DNA of 64,000 nucleotides from Clavibacter phaseoli (GTDB taxonomy: Bacteria; Actinomycetota; Actinomycetes; Actinomycetales; Microbacteriaceae). Both the position numbers and the translations under genes were made by a program. Where the stretch lies: assembly GCF_021922925.1 (NCBI RefSeq), contig NZ_CP040786.1:124001-188000 (forward strand), written 5' to 3'. Below, piece after piece: positions 32,643 to 40,949 of this stretch (position 1 is its first letter; every line of letters starts with the position of its first letter). The notes under the pieces were generated by a model. The model did no database searches. It was given only the letters and a program-made list of their open reading frames with translations, and was not told the origin of the DNA.

Positions 32643-32884
32643 CCCTCGTCCTCCTGCGCCCACTGCAGCGCGACCCGCTGCGTGTACCGCTCCAGGGCGA
32701 TCCGGTTCTCCTCGGGCTCGCGCAGCCCGTCGATGTAGGCGAGCAGACGCCCGACGACGCCCGAGAGGTACTGCACGCCGCGGTCGTCGTGCTCCTCTAG
32801 CGCGGTCTTCAGCAGGTCGTAGCGCTCGCTCGTCTCCTCGGCGGTCAGCATCGCGATCACGAGTTCGTCGGCCTGCATGCTCAT
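32639..32884 (-). CDS. Small conserved-looking protein, unknown function
   Basis: An 81-residue acidic, mainly helical cytoplasmic protein (MSMQADELVIAMLTAEETSE onward, ending VALQWAQEDEG) with no recognised domain. The start is either ATG at 32884, ATG at 32878 or ATG at 32896; none has a strong Shine-Dalgarno. Codon use is normal for the genome. The frame is open to 33103, but that upstream part is low-complexity and unlikely to be translated. Confidence 0.65.
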   Translation of the reverse strand: MSMQADELVIAMLTAEETSERYDLLKTALEEHDDRGVQYLSGVVGRLLAYIDGLREPEENRIALERYTQRVALQWAQEDEG

Positions 32885-33124
32885 GGGATCCAGCATCGCA
32901 TCGGAGCCGTCGTCGCCCGCGCGCGGGACGCGTCCGCACCCGCGCGGGCATGCGGATCCGGGCCCCGTGGAGACCGCGGTCGCGCCTCCCCGAACTGGGG
33001 ATACGTTGCGGGCGGCAGGTGGCCCCACCCTTGCCGTATCCAGCGTGGGGCGTCCGGTGCTCGGGGGAGCGCGTCGTCGCGGCCCGTCAGCGCCCGTCAG
33101 CACGGCCCACCCGGAAGGCTCCCC

Positions 33125-34522
33125 TTGTCCCAGTCACGCGCCGACGCGCCTGCGCCCACCGTTGCCCCGCCCGCCGAGGCCCTCGCCCAGGCCGCCCCGG
33201 CGCCCGCCGAGCGGCCGCCGCTCCTCGGTCGCCGCTCCGTCTTCCTCGCCGCCGTCGGCGCGACCGCGGGCGCGGCCGCCGTCGCCGCGCCCGCCGCGGC
33301 GCCGACCGCATCGGCGGCCGCCATGGTGGGCGACCAGTCACGCGTCTACTACCCGGAGCAGTTCGGCTTCGTGCCGTCGGCCGCGGACCACACGAAGGCC
33401 ATGACCGCGTTCTTCGGGGCGCTGCAGAAGACGGGCGGGCGGGGGATGCTGCCGCCGTGCGAGATCCGCGTCACGTCCACCGGGATCGACTACTCCAGCG
33501 CCGCCTGGGCCAAGCAGCCCCTCTCGGGAGCGCCGTACGGGTACCCGGCCATCTCGATCGAGGGCTACGGGCGGCGGGTCACGACCATCCGGCAGATCGC
33601 CGGATCCACGGGGGACGTCTTCAAGGTGCAGGGCAAGATCGGCGCCGACGCCGGTCCCGCCGCGAACAACAAGGCGACCGTCTCGCTCACCGGCTTCAGC
33701 ATCACCGGCACGCGCACGGGCCGCCACGGGCTGTACCTGCGCTCGCTGCTGCACTGCCGCATCACCGACATCGAGCTGAACGCCACCGGCGGCGCCGGGG
33801 TCTACTTCGCGCGCTCGGCCTTCACCGCGGCCAGCGACGAGTACTCCTACGCGAACGTCATCGAGGGCCTGCGGGTGATCACGGCGGGCACCTGGGGCGT
33901 CGACTGCGACGGCGTCAACGCCATCGACATCGTCATGCGCGACACCGAGATCGTGAACTGCACGGCGGGCGGGATCCGCATCGCCCCCACCAACGCGCGC
34001 TTCGAGAACACGCGCGTCATCGGCTGCGGGGCCGGCAACAAGGCCGCGCGCGGCTTCCTCGCGATCCCGACGAGCAACGCGGCGTCCATGGTCTCCGAGC
34101 TCGGCATCAACGGCATGCGCCTCGAGGGCAACTCGGGCGCGGGCGGGTACCAGATGGAGATCGGGGCGGGCGTCGGGGCCACCGTCGTCGGCTACAACAT
34201 CGTCACGGGCGGCGACCTCGGCGCCCACGGCATCGGCGTCGGCATCGCCGACCAGGGCGGGCGGCTCGCGCAGGACACGTCCGTCGGCCGCGGCACCATG
34301 TTCATGACCCCGAGCAAGTACCCGTCGCAGCGCGTCGTCGTGGTGGGCGCGTTCGCCCGCGACACCCGCGTCGAGCGCCCGTCCCTGCCGAACAACCCCG
34401 ACGCGCCCTTCGCGTCGGTCGTGACGGATCGCGGCGTCCGCAGCGTCGACGGCTTCGGACGCCCCCTCACGGACCCGGTGGTCGTGCCGACCCCGGCGGC
34501 GACCACGGCGCCGACGGCCTGA
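33125..34522 (+). CDS. Tat-exported right-handed beta-helix protein, pectate-lyase-like fold
   Basis: A 465-residue predicted exported protein. A Tat-type leader is visible: twin Arg in LGRRSVFLAAVG (about residues 34-45) followed by an Ala-rich hydrophobic stretch ending ASAAA. The mature part begins RVYYPEQFGFVPSAADHTKA and GGRGMLPPCEIRV, resembling the first turn of pectate_lyase_3/tail-spike folds, and continues with short repeats (GLYLRSLLHCRITDIELNA, GIRIAPTNARFENTRVIGC) typical of a parallel beta helix. No lyase catalytic set can be assigned. The start is TTG at 33125, supported by GGAAGG six bases upstream and the absence of a better start before the RR motif. It might bind or cleave a plant or surface polysaccharide. 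Confidence 0.78.
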   Translation: MSQSRADAPAPTVAPPAEALAQAAPAPAERPPLLGRRSVFLAAVGATAGAAAVAAPAAAPTASAAAMVGDQSRVYYPEQFGFVPSAADHTKAMTAFFGALQKTGGRGMLPPCEIRVTSTGIDYSSAAWAKQPLSGAPYGYPAISIEGYGRRVTTIRQIAGSTGDVFKVQGKIGADAGPAANNKATVSLTGFSITGTRTGRHGLYLRSLLHCRITDIELNATGGAGVYFARSAFTAASDEYSYANVIEGLRVITAGTWGVDCDGVNAIDIVMRDTEIVNCTAGGIRIAPTNARFENTRVIGCGAGNKAARGFLAIPTSNAASMVSELGINGMRLEGNSGAGGYQMEIGAGVGATVVGYNIVTGGDLGAHGIGVGIADQGGRLAQDTSVGRGTMFMTPSKYPSQRVVVVGAFARDTRVERPSLPNNPDAPFASVVTDRGVRSVDGFGRPLTDPVVVPTPAATTAPTA

Positions 34523-34832
34523 CCGGTCACGTCGCTCCGAGTGGTGCTCCTCCTCGTCCGCTCGCCGGTCGAGGCACGCCCGGCGGAGCTGCTCCTTCGT
34601 CCAGGCGGGGCTCTGCGCCGAGTCGAGCTCGAGCGCCGGAGTGGTCGGGGCCGCGGGAGCCGCTGCCTCCGGAGCGGAGCAGGGCGGCTGCCAGGACGAC
34701 GGGCACGAGGGCGATGGTGCGAGGGGGCGTCCCCGGACGCTGTCGGCTGGCCGGCAGGCGGGGCGTCCTCCGGGAGGGGACGGGCAGGCGTCGAGCGACG
34801 CATCATCTCCGAGCGCGGGGCGCGGGGGTCGG
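34523..34832. other. 310-base region without a clear gene
   Basis: Between the beta-helix gene and tRNA-Lys. No intact gene is seen. On the minus strand one frame has a signal-peptide-like run (RTIALVPVVLAAALLRSGG, about 34720-34664) and another has a protein-like run (SAQSPAWTKEQLRRACLD, about 34620-34560), which could be the remains of a small frameshifted lipoprotein gene. Confidence 0.35.
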
Positions 34833-34905
34833 TGGGCCCCGTCGGGCTCGAACCGACGACCCAGGGATTAAAAGTCCCTTGCTCTACCAACTGAGCTAGA
34901 GGCCC
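34833..34905 (-). tRNA. tRNA-Lys (anticodon TTT)
   Basis: Read on the minus strand, the gene folds as a full cloverleaf: a 7-bp acceptor stem (GGGCCTC with GGGGCCC), a D arm with GCTCAGTTGGTAGAGC, an anticodon arm GGGACTTTTAATCCC giving anticodon TTT, and a T arm with GGTTCGAGCC. The discriminator base is A; the CCA end is not encoded. Confidence 0.97.
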
Positions 34906-34940
34906 GTGCCCTCGATGCTACGGGATGGGGGGATGCCCGC

Positions 34941-35111
34941 TCAGAGCCGGTCGACGTCGCGGGAGGACCCGCGGCGCAGCATCGCGCCCGCCACGACGGT
35001 TACCACGACGAGGAGGACGCCCACGCCGACGAGCCAGGCGAGCGCCTTGATCACGAAGCCCAGGATCACCAGGACGAGCCAGAGGGCGACGAGGCCGTAG
35101 ACGAAGCGCAT
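34941..35111 (-). CDS. Small membrane protein, 56 residues
   Basis: The frame reads MRFVYGLVALWLVLVILGF, continues hydrophobically through two membrane-spanning stretches (about residues 3-20 and 23-43) and ends with a basic/acidic tail RRGSSRDVDRL. Third codon positions are almost all G or C, as in real genes here. The family is unknown. It lies between tRNA-Lys and the next plus-strand gene, which starts 74 bases away in the opposite direction. Confidence 0.7.
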   Translation of the reverse strand: MRFVYGLVALWLVLVILGFVIKALAWLVGVGVLLVVVTVVAGAMLRRGSSRDVDRL

Positions 35112-35184
35112 GCCCGGAGCCTACGGCGGCGACCCCGGCGCGACCCCGGCCGACGCGCGTCCGTCCCGGCGTACGCTTGCCGGG

Positions 35185-35817
35185 ATGTCCGGCGATTACC
35201 ACAAGCCCACCAAGTTCTCCGGGTCCAAGTTCGAGAGCATGCTCGGCGGCGACGACCCCGCCACGATCAGCCGCGTGGCCCACGAGACCGCGTCGGCCCT
35301 GTTGGCGCGCGTGCGAGCGGATCCCGACCCGGCGGTCGTCGAGCGCCTCATCGCGTACACCGACGAGCACGGCATCGACGCGGTCGCCGAGCTCTGGTCC
35401 CGTGCCAGCCCGCGCAGCCTGCCGGGCGCGCTCTGGCGGCTGTACCTCATGCGCGCGCTCATCCGCCAGGATCCCGACGGCATCAGCCTCCTCTACCAGC
35501 GCGGCACCGAGGTCGCGACGACCATCGACCCGGTGGTCGCCGGCGCCACCGCGCCCACGGGCCCGGCGGAGATCGTCGAGCTCGCCGACAGCATCCTCCG
35601 CGGTCTCTTCACGGGCGACTTCGCCGTGGCCCTCGACCGCGCGGGCGCCTTCAGCCGCCTCGCCGCGCTCGGCGCCACGAGCGTCGCCGACGACCTCGAC
35701 GCCACGGCGTCCCCGGAGCGCGCCGGCGACCTGACCACGCGCGCGCTCCGCCTCTCGCAGATGGCGGCCGACCTCGTGCAGTGCGCCCGGCTCTGGCGGA
35801 GCGACCGCCTCGACTGA
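35185..35817 (+). CDS. Conserved-looking cytoplasmic protein, unknown function
   Basis: A 210-residue, mostly helical soluble protein: MSGDYHKPTKFSGSKFESML, then a long Ala/Leu/Arg-rich helical body (ETASALLARVRADPDPAVVE, SLPGALWRLYLMRALI). No signal peptide, membrane segment or catalytic motif is seen. Proteins of this look are common in actinobacteria and are sometimes labelled DNA-binding, but I see no HTH. It is followed by a long spacer before sigK. Confidence 0.75.
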   Translation: MSGDYHKPTKFSGSKFESMLGGDDPATISRVAHETASALLARVRADPDPAVVERLIAYTDEHGIDAVAELWSRASPRSLPGALWRLYLMRALIRQDPDGISLLYQRGTEVATTIDPVVAGATAPTGPAEIVELADSILRGLFTGDFAVALDRAGAFSRLAALGATSVADDLDATASPERAGDLTTRALRLSQMAADLVQCARLWRSDRLD

Positions 35818-36370
35818 CCCGTCCCGCGCGCGGATCCGCCCGTTCGCTGTGAGCGCCACCGCCGGGACGACAGCCCGCGCCGACTCCGTTACAGTGGACT
35901 CTGGTCGGGCCGCAGTACTCCCGGGTACCAATATTCGCCGCTCCGAGCGGCCTCGCGCCGAGAGGCGTCCTGCGGCCCGGCTCCTCATCTCCTTCCCCTC
36001 CTCCGCGGAGGGACGGCCCCCGCGCGAGCGGCCGAGCTCCCCGCATCCGCACCGCCGGATCCCCACGGCCTGTGACCAATCCGTGACGCGACCCGCGCCG
36101 AAGAGTCATCGTGAGGCGCTCACCCGCCTCGCATCCGCCACCCGCGAGGGTGCGACCCGCATCGGTCGGTCCTGCCCGCGTGGCAGGCCACCCGGCCATC
36201 CCAGATGTCCCGCATGACGGGATCCCGGCTGATGCGGGGCACCGCACGCCCGCAGGCCGGCTCCCCATCCGCCCGCACCACGACCGGAAGCGCCACATGA
36301 CCTCCCCGCAGCACCGCCCCAGCTCGCCGGGCCCCGCCCTGCCTGCATGCGGAACGCAGCCCGGTCTGGG
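35818..36370 (+). other. Long spacer/leader upstream of sigK
   Basis: A 553-base region without a convincing gene. It contains an AT-richer patch (ACCAATATTCG at about 35929) and several short GC hairpins. An ATG with a GGAAG Shine-Dalgarno at 36297 opens a frame that overlaps sigK but looks like a codon shadow. It probably holds the sigK promoter(s) and a long 5' leader. Confidence 0.4.
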
Positions 36371-36973
36371 ATGCTGGGGCTCGTGCCTTCATCGATCGAG
36401 CGTCCCGACCTGTCAGGGCCGGTGGACCCCGAGTCGAAGGAGGCCCTCCTCGGCCGCGTCGCCCAGGGCGACAAGCGCGCCTTCTCGGAGCTCTACGACC
36501 AGCTCGCGCCCCGCGTCCTCGGCCTCGTCCGCCGCCTGCTCGTCGACCACGCGCAGTCGGAGGAGGTCACGCAGGAGATCTTCCTGGAGATCTGGCAGTC
36601 CGCTTCCCGCTTCGACCCGACCAAGGGCGCAGCGACCACGTGGGTCCTCACCATGGCCCACCGCCGCGCGGTCGACCGCGTGCGCGCCTCGCAGTCCAGT
36701 CGCGATCGGGACGTCCGCATCGGCATCCGCGACCACGAGAACGGCTACGACCAGGTCTCCGAGACCGTCGAGATCAGCATCGAGCACGAGAGGGTGAAGA
36801 AGGCGATGACGAAGCTCACCGAGATCCAACGCCAGGCCGTCTCCCTCGCCTACTACGGCGGATACAGCCACAGCGAGGTCGCGTCGATGCTCGACGTGCC
36901 CATCGGCACCGTGAAGACGCGCCTGCGCGACGGCATGATCCGCCTGCGCGACGAGATGGGGGTCGCATCATGA
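36371..36973 (+). CDS. sigK: ECF RNA polymerase sigma factor SigK
   Basis: A 200-residue group 4 sigma factor. Region 2 is seen in FSELYDQLAPRVLGLVRRLL and EEVTQEIFLEIWQSASRFD, region 4 in LTEIQRQAVSLAYYGGYS and SEVASMLDVPIGTVKTRLRD. The stop overlaps the start of an RskA-type anti-sigma gene (ATGA), the diagnostic neighbour of SigK. The exact start is uncertain: ATG 36371, GTG 36383 or ATG 36347 are all in frame and none has a strong ribosome binding site. SigK is expected to be held inactive by RskA at the membrane and freed by redox or proteolysis signals. Confidence 0.93.
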   Translation: MLGLVPSSIERPDLSGPVDPESKEALLGRVAQGDKRAFSELYDQLAPRVLGLVRRLLVDHAQSEEVTQEIFLEIWQSASRFDPTKGAATTWVLTMAHRRAVDRVRASQSSRDRDVRIGIRDHENGYDQVSETVEISIEHERVKKAMTKLTEIQRQAVSLAYYGGYSHSEVASMLDVPIGTVKTRLRDGMIRLRDEMGVAS

Positions 36974-37830
36974 CCACCGACGACGACCTCCGCACGCTCA
37001 CCGCGGCCTACGCGCTCGGTGCCGTCGACGCCGAGGAGGCGGCCGACTTCGAGGCGCTCCTCGAGCGCGACCCCGTGCTGCGCGCCGAGGTGGAGGAGCT
37101 GCGGGCGACCGCGGCCGACCTCGCCTGGACCACGGAGCCGGTGGATCCCTCGCCGCGCCTCAAGGTCGACCTCATGGCCATGCTCGACGCCACGCCGCAG
37201 CTGCCGCCGCTCCCCGCGCCGACCGCGGTGACGGACGACGACCGCCGGCCCGCGCCCGTCACGGAGCTGCGTCCCGCGGCATCCGCGGCCGAGGCGGGTC
37301 CCGTCGCGCCGTCGTCATCCGCTCCCCGCGAGCGGCTGGGCTCCGCGTCCTCCCGCGCCTCCGAGCGCTGGTTCCGCCGGCCCGGCGCCCTCATCGGCGT
37401 CGCCGCGGCAGCCGTCGTGCTCGTCGTGGGCGGCGTGGTGGTCGGCACGAACATCGGCGGTCCCGGCACGTCGCAGGCGCCCGTCGCCTCCGCGTACGAG
37501 CAGGTCACCACGGCGTCCGACGTCGTCATCGACAAGCGCGACGTCGTCGGCGGCGGCACGGCCACGGTCTACTTCTCCGCGTCCGAGGCCAAGACGGCCG
37601 TCGTGCTGAACGACGCGTCGCCGCTGCCCGAGGGCCGCGTGCTCCAGCTCTGGTACATCGGGAAGTCCGGCCCCGTGTCCGCCGGCGTCATCCCGGCCAC
37701 GGACGGCACGGGTCACGCCGTGCTCGCGGGCAGCTACACCCCCGGCGACACCGTGGCGATCACGGTCGAGCCCGAGGGCGGATCCGAGCAGCCCACGACC
37801 GAGCCCATCGTGGCGGTCACCAGCACCTGA
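36970..37830 (+). CDS. rskA: Anti-sigma-K factor RskA
   Basis: A 286-residue membrane anti-sigma factor. The N-terminal cytoplasmic domain (LTAAYALGAVDAEEAADFEA) is the zinc-less anti-sigma domain that clamps SigK, followed by a disordered linker and a single TM helix at about residues 140-160 (LIGVAAAAVVLVVGGVVVG). The outer domain belongs to the RskA C-terminal family (VLNDASPLPEGRVLQLWYIG, VAITVEPEGGSEQPT). It is translationally coupled to sigK and ends at a 14-bp perfect terminator. Confidence 0.94.
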   Translation: MTTDDDLRTLTAAYALGAVDAEEAADFEALLERDPVLRAEVEELRATAADLAWTTEPVDPSPRLKVDLMAMLDATPQLPPLPAPTAVTDDDRRPAPVTELRPAASAAEAGPVAPSSSAPRERLGSASSRASERWFRRPGALIGVAAAAVVLVVGGVVVGTNIGGPGTSQAPVASAYEQVTTASDVVIDKRDVVGGGTATVYFSASEAKTAVVLNDASPLPEGRVLQLWYIGKSGPVSAGVIPATDGTGHAVLAGSYTPGDTVAITVEPEGGSEQPTTEPIVAVTST

Positions 37831-37858
37831 TCCGGCGCCGCGCTCCCGCGGTACGACG

Positions 37859-37889
37859 AAGGCCCCGCATCCGGAGGATGCGGGGCCTT
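37859..37889. terminator. Bidirectional terminator between rskA and pstB
   Basis: Perfect 14-bp arms (37859-37872 and 37876-37889) with a GGA loop, ending in CCTT on the plus strand and reading AAGG-rich on the other, between the convergent rskA and pstB genes. Confidence 0.88.
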
Positions 37890-37908
37890 CTGCCGTGGCG
37901 GCGCGGGA

Positions 37909-38688
37909 TCAGCCGAAGCGGCCGCTCACGTAGTCCTCGGTCGCCTGCACGCTGGGCTTCGAGAACATGGTGGTGGTGTCGTCGTACTCGATGAGCTTGC
38001 CGGGCTTGCCGGTGCCCGCGATGTTGAAGAAGGCCGTGCGGTCGGAGACGCGGCTGGCCTGCTGCATGTTGTGCGTCACGATCACGATCGTGTACTGCGC
38101 CTTGAGCTCCTCGATGAGGTCCTCGATGGCGAGCGTGGAGATGGGGTCGAGCGCGGAGCACGGCTCGTCCATCAGCACGACGTCGGGCTGCACCGCGATG
38201 GCGCGCGCGATGCAGAGGCGCTGCTGCTGGCCGCCGGAGAGGCCCGAGCCCGGCAGCGCGAGCCGGTCCTTGACCTCGTTCCAGAGGTTGGCGCCCATGA
38301 GCGACTGCTCGACCAGCGCGTCCGCGTCCGACTTCGAGATCTTGCGGTTGTTGAGCTTGACGCCCGCGAGCACGTTGTCGCGGATCGACATGGTGGGGAA
38401 GGGGTTCGGCCGCTGGAAGACCATGCCGACCTGGCGGCGCACGAGCACCGGGTCGACGCCGGGGCCGTAGAGGTCGTTGCCGTCGACCAGCACCTCGCCC
38501 TCCACGTACGCGCCGGGGATCACCTCGTGCATGCGGTTGAGCGTGCGGAGGAAGGTCGACTTGCCGCAGCCGGACGGGCCGATGAAGGCGGTGACGGTGC
38601 GCGGCTCGATCCGCAGGTTGACGTCCTCGACCGCCTTGAACTTGCCGTAGTAGACGTTCAGGTCGTTGACTTCGATGCTCTTGGACAA
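37909..38688 (-). CDS. pstB: Phosphate ABC transporter ATP-binding protein PstB
   Basis: The ATPase of the high-affinity phosphate importer, 259 residues. Walker [10 protein letters not shown] (about 37-45), Q-loop VFQRPNPFP, signature LSGGQQQRL, Walker [13 protein letters not shown] and the H-loop VTHNMQQA are all present and match PstB closely. The start codon is TTG at 38688 (TTG TCC AAG AGC), with AGGAAC upstream. It is the last gene of pstSCAB, 44 bases after pstA. Confidence 0.97.
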   Translation of the reverse strand: MSKSIEVNDLNVYYGKFKAVEDVNLRIEPRTVTAFIGPSGCGKSTFLRTLNRMHEVIPGAYVEGEVLVDGNDLYGPGVDPVLVRRQVGMVFQRPNPFPTMSIRDNVLAGVKLNNRKISKSDADALVEQSLMGANLWNEVKDRLALPGSGLSGGQQQRLCIARAIAVQPDVVLMDEPCSALDPISTLAIEDLIEELKAQYTIVIVTHNMQQASRVSDRTAFFNIAGTGKPGKLIEYDDTTTMFSKPSVQATEDYVSGRFG

Positions 38689-38732
38689 GGGGTGTTCCTA
38701 ACCGTTCGGGTTCGTGGCCGGGGGAGCGGGCG

Positions 38733-39833
38733 CTAGCGGCCGAGCTTGGGGGCGAAGATGCGGGCGATGAGCCGGGCGATGATGTTCAGCACCATGACGA
38801 TGAGGATCAGCACGAGCGCGCCGGTCCACGCGCGGTCCACGTAGGCGAACGCGTCGCTGCCCTGGTCGGCGTACTGCCGGAAGACGAACACCGGCAGGGT
38901 CATCATCTGGTCCTTGAAGGGGTTGTAGTTCATGCTCTGCGTGAAGCCGGCGACGATGAGCAGCGGCGCCGTCTCGCCGATGACGCGGGCGATCGCGAGC
39001 ATCACGCCCGTGACGATGCCGGCGAGCGACGTCGGCAGCACGATCTTCACGATCGTCAGCCACTTCGGCACGCCGAGCGCGTAGGACGCCTCGCGGAGCT
39101 CGTTCGGCACCAGCTTCAGCATCTCCTCGGCGCTGCGCACGACGACGGGGATCATCAGCACGGAGAGCGCGAGCGCGCCGCCGAAGCCGAGGCGGATGCC
39201 CGGGCCGAGGAAGATCACGAGCAGGGCGTAGGCGAAGAGGCCCGCGACGATGGACGGGATGCCCGTCATGACGTCGACGAAGAACGTGATGGCGCGGGCC
39301 AGGCGGCCGCGGCCGTACTCGACGAGGTAGATGGCCGCCATGAGGCCCACGGGGATGGAGATCACCGCGGCGATGGCGGTCACGATCAGCGTGCCCACGA
39401 TCGCGTGGAGGCCGCCGCCGCCCTCGCCCACCACGTTGCGGAGGCTCGAGTTGAAGAACAGCGGGTCGAAGCGGCCGGATCCGTTCGTGACGGCCGTGAA
39501 CACGAGCGAGACGAGCGGGATGAGCGCGAGCACGAACGCGACCGTGACGAGGATCGTGATGACCCGGTCCTTCGCCTTCCGCTCGCCCTCCACGGCGAGC
39601 GAGATGCAGAAGAGCGCGATGCCGAACAGGAGCGTCCCGAACACGGCCGTGCCGACGATGTTGAAGCCGTCGGCGGCGCCCGCGAGCTCGAGCACGAGGA
39701 AGACGGCCGCCATCACGAGCCAGGACACGACGAAGATCGCCGGCGCCGTGAAGCGGTGCAGCTTCCCGGCGGTGAGGGAGTTGGGCAGGGTGCTCGCGAC
39801 GGGCCGCGTGCGGGAGGGGGTGGTCGTCGCCAT
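38733..39833 (-). CDS. pstA: Phosphate ABC transporter permease PstA
   Basis: A membrane subunit of the phosphate importer, 366 residues. About 80 N-terminal residues add extra hydrophobic segments (FTAPAIFVVSWLVMAAVFLV), after which the standard six-TM permease domain follows, with the cytoplasmic coupling loop EMLKLVPNELREASYALGVP contacting PstB. The ATG at 39833 overlaps the pstC stop by one base. Confidence 0.95.
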   Translation of the reverse strand: MATTTPSRTRPVASTLPNSLTAGKLHRFTAPAIFVVSWLVMAAVFLVLELAGAADGFNIVGTAVFGTLLFGIALFCISLAVEGERKAKDRVITILVTVAFVLALIPLVSLVFTAVTNGSGRFDPLFFNSSLRNVVGEGGGGLHAIVGTLIVTAIAAVISIPVGLMAAIYLVEYGRGRLARAITFFVDVMTGIPSIVAGLFAYALLVIFLGPGIRLGFGGALALSVLMIPVVVRSAEEMLKLVPNELREASYALGVPKWLTIVKIVLPTSLAGIVTGVMLAIARVIGETAPLLIVAGFTQSMNYNPFKDQMMTLPVFVFRQYADQGSDAFAYVDRAWTGALVLILIVMVLNIIARLIARIFAPKLGR

Positions 39834-40843
39834 TAGTTCGCTCCGGAGAAGGCCTTGCGGCGGCTGATGATGTAGCGGGCGAGCATGTTCACGGCCAGCG
39901 TGATGACGAAGAGCATGAGGCCGGAGGCGATGAGCTCGTTGATCTTGAGGCCGTACGCCTCGGGGAAGCTCAGCGCGATGTTCGCGGCGATGGTGTTCGA
40001 GTTCGTCGACTGGAACCACGCGAAGTTCACGACCGCGGCGGGGGAGAGGACGATCGCGACCGCCATCGTCTCGCCCAGGGCGCGACCGAGGCCCAGCATG
40101 GATGCCGAGATGATGCCGGGGCGGCCGAAGGGCAGCACCGCGGTCTGGATCATCTCCCAGCGCGTCGCGCCGAGGGCCAGCGCGGCCTCCTCGTGCAGCT
40201 TCGGCGTCTGGAGGAAGACCTCGCGGCAGAGCGCGGTGACGATCGGCAGGATCATGACGGCGAGCACGACGGCGACCGTGAAGATCGTGCGGCCGGTGCC
40301 GGAGACGGGGCCGGCGAAGAGCGGGAACCAGCCGAACGCGTCCGTGAGGAACGCGTAGAACGGCTGCAGGAACCGCGCCAGGACCGTGATGCCCCAGAGG
40401 CCGAAGACGACCGACGGCACGGCGGCCAGCAGGTCGATGATGTAGCCCAGGCCCTGCGCGAGGCGTCGGGGCGCGTAGTGCGAGATGAAGAGGGCGATGC
40501 CGATGGCGACCGGGACGGCCATGAGCATGGCGAGCGCCGCGGCGTAGACGGTGCCGAACATGAGCGGCCCGACGTACGCCCAGAAGCCGCTCCCGCCGGA
40601 GATCTCGGCGGGCGGGGCCGTGAGGGCCGGGATGCTCTGCACGATGAGGAACAGCGCGACGGCCGCGAGGATCACGAGGATGAGCGTGCCGGACCCCCGG
40701 GAGAGGCCGGAGAAGACGCGGTCGCCGACGCGGGCCTTGGGCTTCGCGTCCTGGGAGCTGCGGGGAGCGGCGGGGGCGGCGGCGACGTCGCGCGGCCGAT
40801 CGGACTCGGGAGCCTGGGGAGGCTGCGGGGCGGCGGTCGTCAT
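39833..40843 (-). CDS. pstC: Phosphate ABC transporter permease PstC
   Basis: The second permease subunit, 336 residues, with about six TM helices and the EAA-type loop KLHEEAALALGATRWEM. A 45-residue Pro/Ala-rich cytoplasmic N-terminus precedes TM1 (TLILVILAAVALFLIVQ). It is separated from pstS by 106 bases that hold a strong hairpin, and joined to pstA by a one-base overlap. Confidence 0.95.
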   Translation of the reverse strand: MTTAAPQPPQAPESDRPRDVAAAPAAPRSSQDAKPKARVGDRVFSGLSRGSGTLILVILAAVALFLIVQSIPALTAPPAEISGGSGFWAYVGPLMFGTVYAAALAMLMAVPVAIGIALFISHYAPRRLAQGLGYIIDLLAAVPSVVFGLWGITVLARFLQPFYAFLTDAFGWFPLFAGPVSGTGRTIFTVAVVLAVMILPIVTALCREVFLQTPKLHEEAALALGATRWEMIQTAVLPFGRPGIISASMLGLGRALGETMAVAIVLSPAAVVNFAWFQSTNSNTIAANIALSFPEAYGLKINELIASGLMLFVITLAVNMLARYIISRRKAFSGAN

Positions 40844-40902
40844 GGGTCGGGATCCCTACGGTCTGGATGGTGGGGCTGCGGGCGGCGGTCCGCCCGTGGG
40901 GA

Positions 40903-40938
40903 CGCCCCCTGACCCGCGCTGGCGCGGATCAGGGGGCG
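40903..40938 (-). terminator. Hairpin between pstS and pstC, probable attenuator
   Basis: Arms of 17 nt with one mismatch (40903-40919 and 40922-40938) lie 11 bases after the pstS stop. Such hairpins let the abundant binding protein be expressed above the membrane subunits by partial termination or by protecting the pstS mRNA end. Confidence 0.6.
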
Positions 40939-40949
40939 GACGGCGGGTG

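Noticed and set aside
34833..34905. tRNA-Lys as a site of island integration
   Set aside because: No integrase, no duplicated tRNA 3' end and no compositional shift were found on either side.
36297..36797. ATG with a good Shine-Dalgarno opening a frame that overlaps sigK
   Set aside because: The product is Pro/Ser/Arg-rich and the overlapped part is the shadow of sigK, whose own frame has clear sigma domains.
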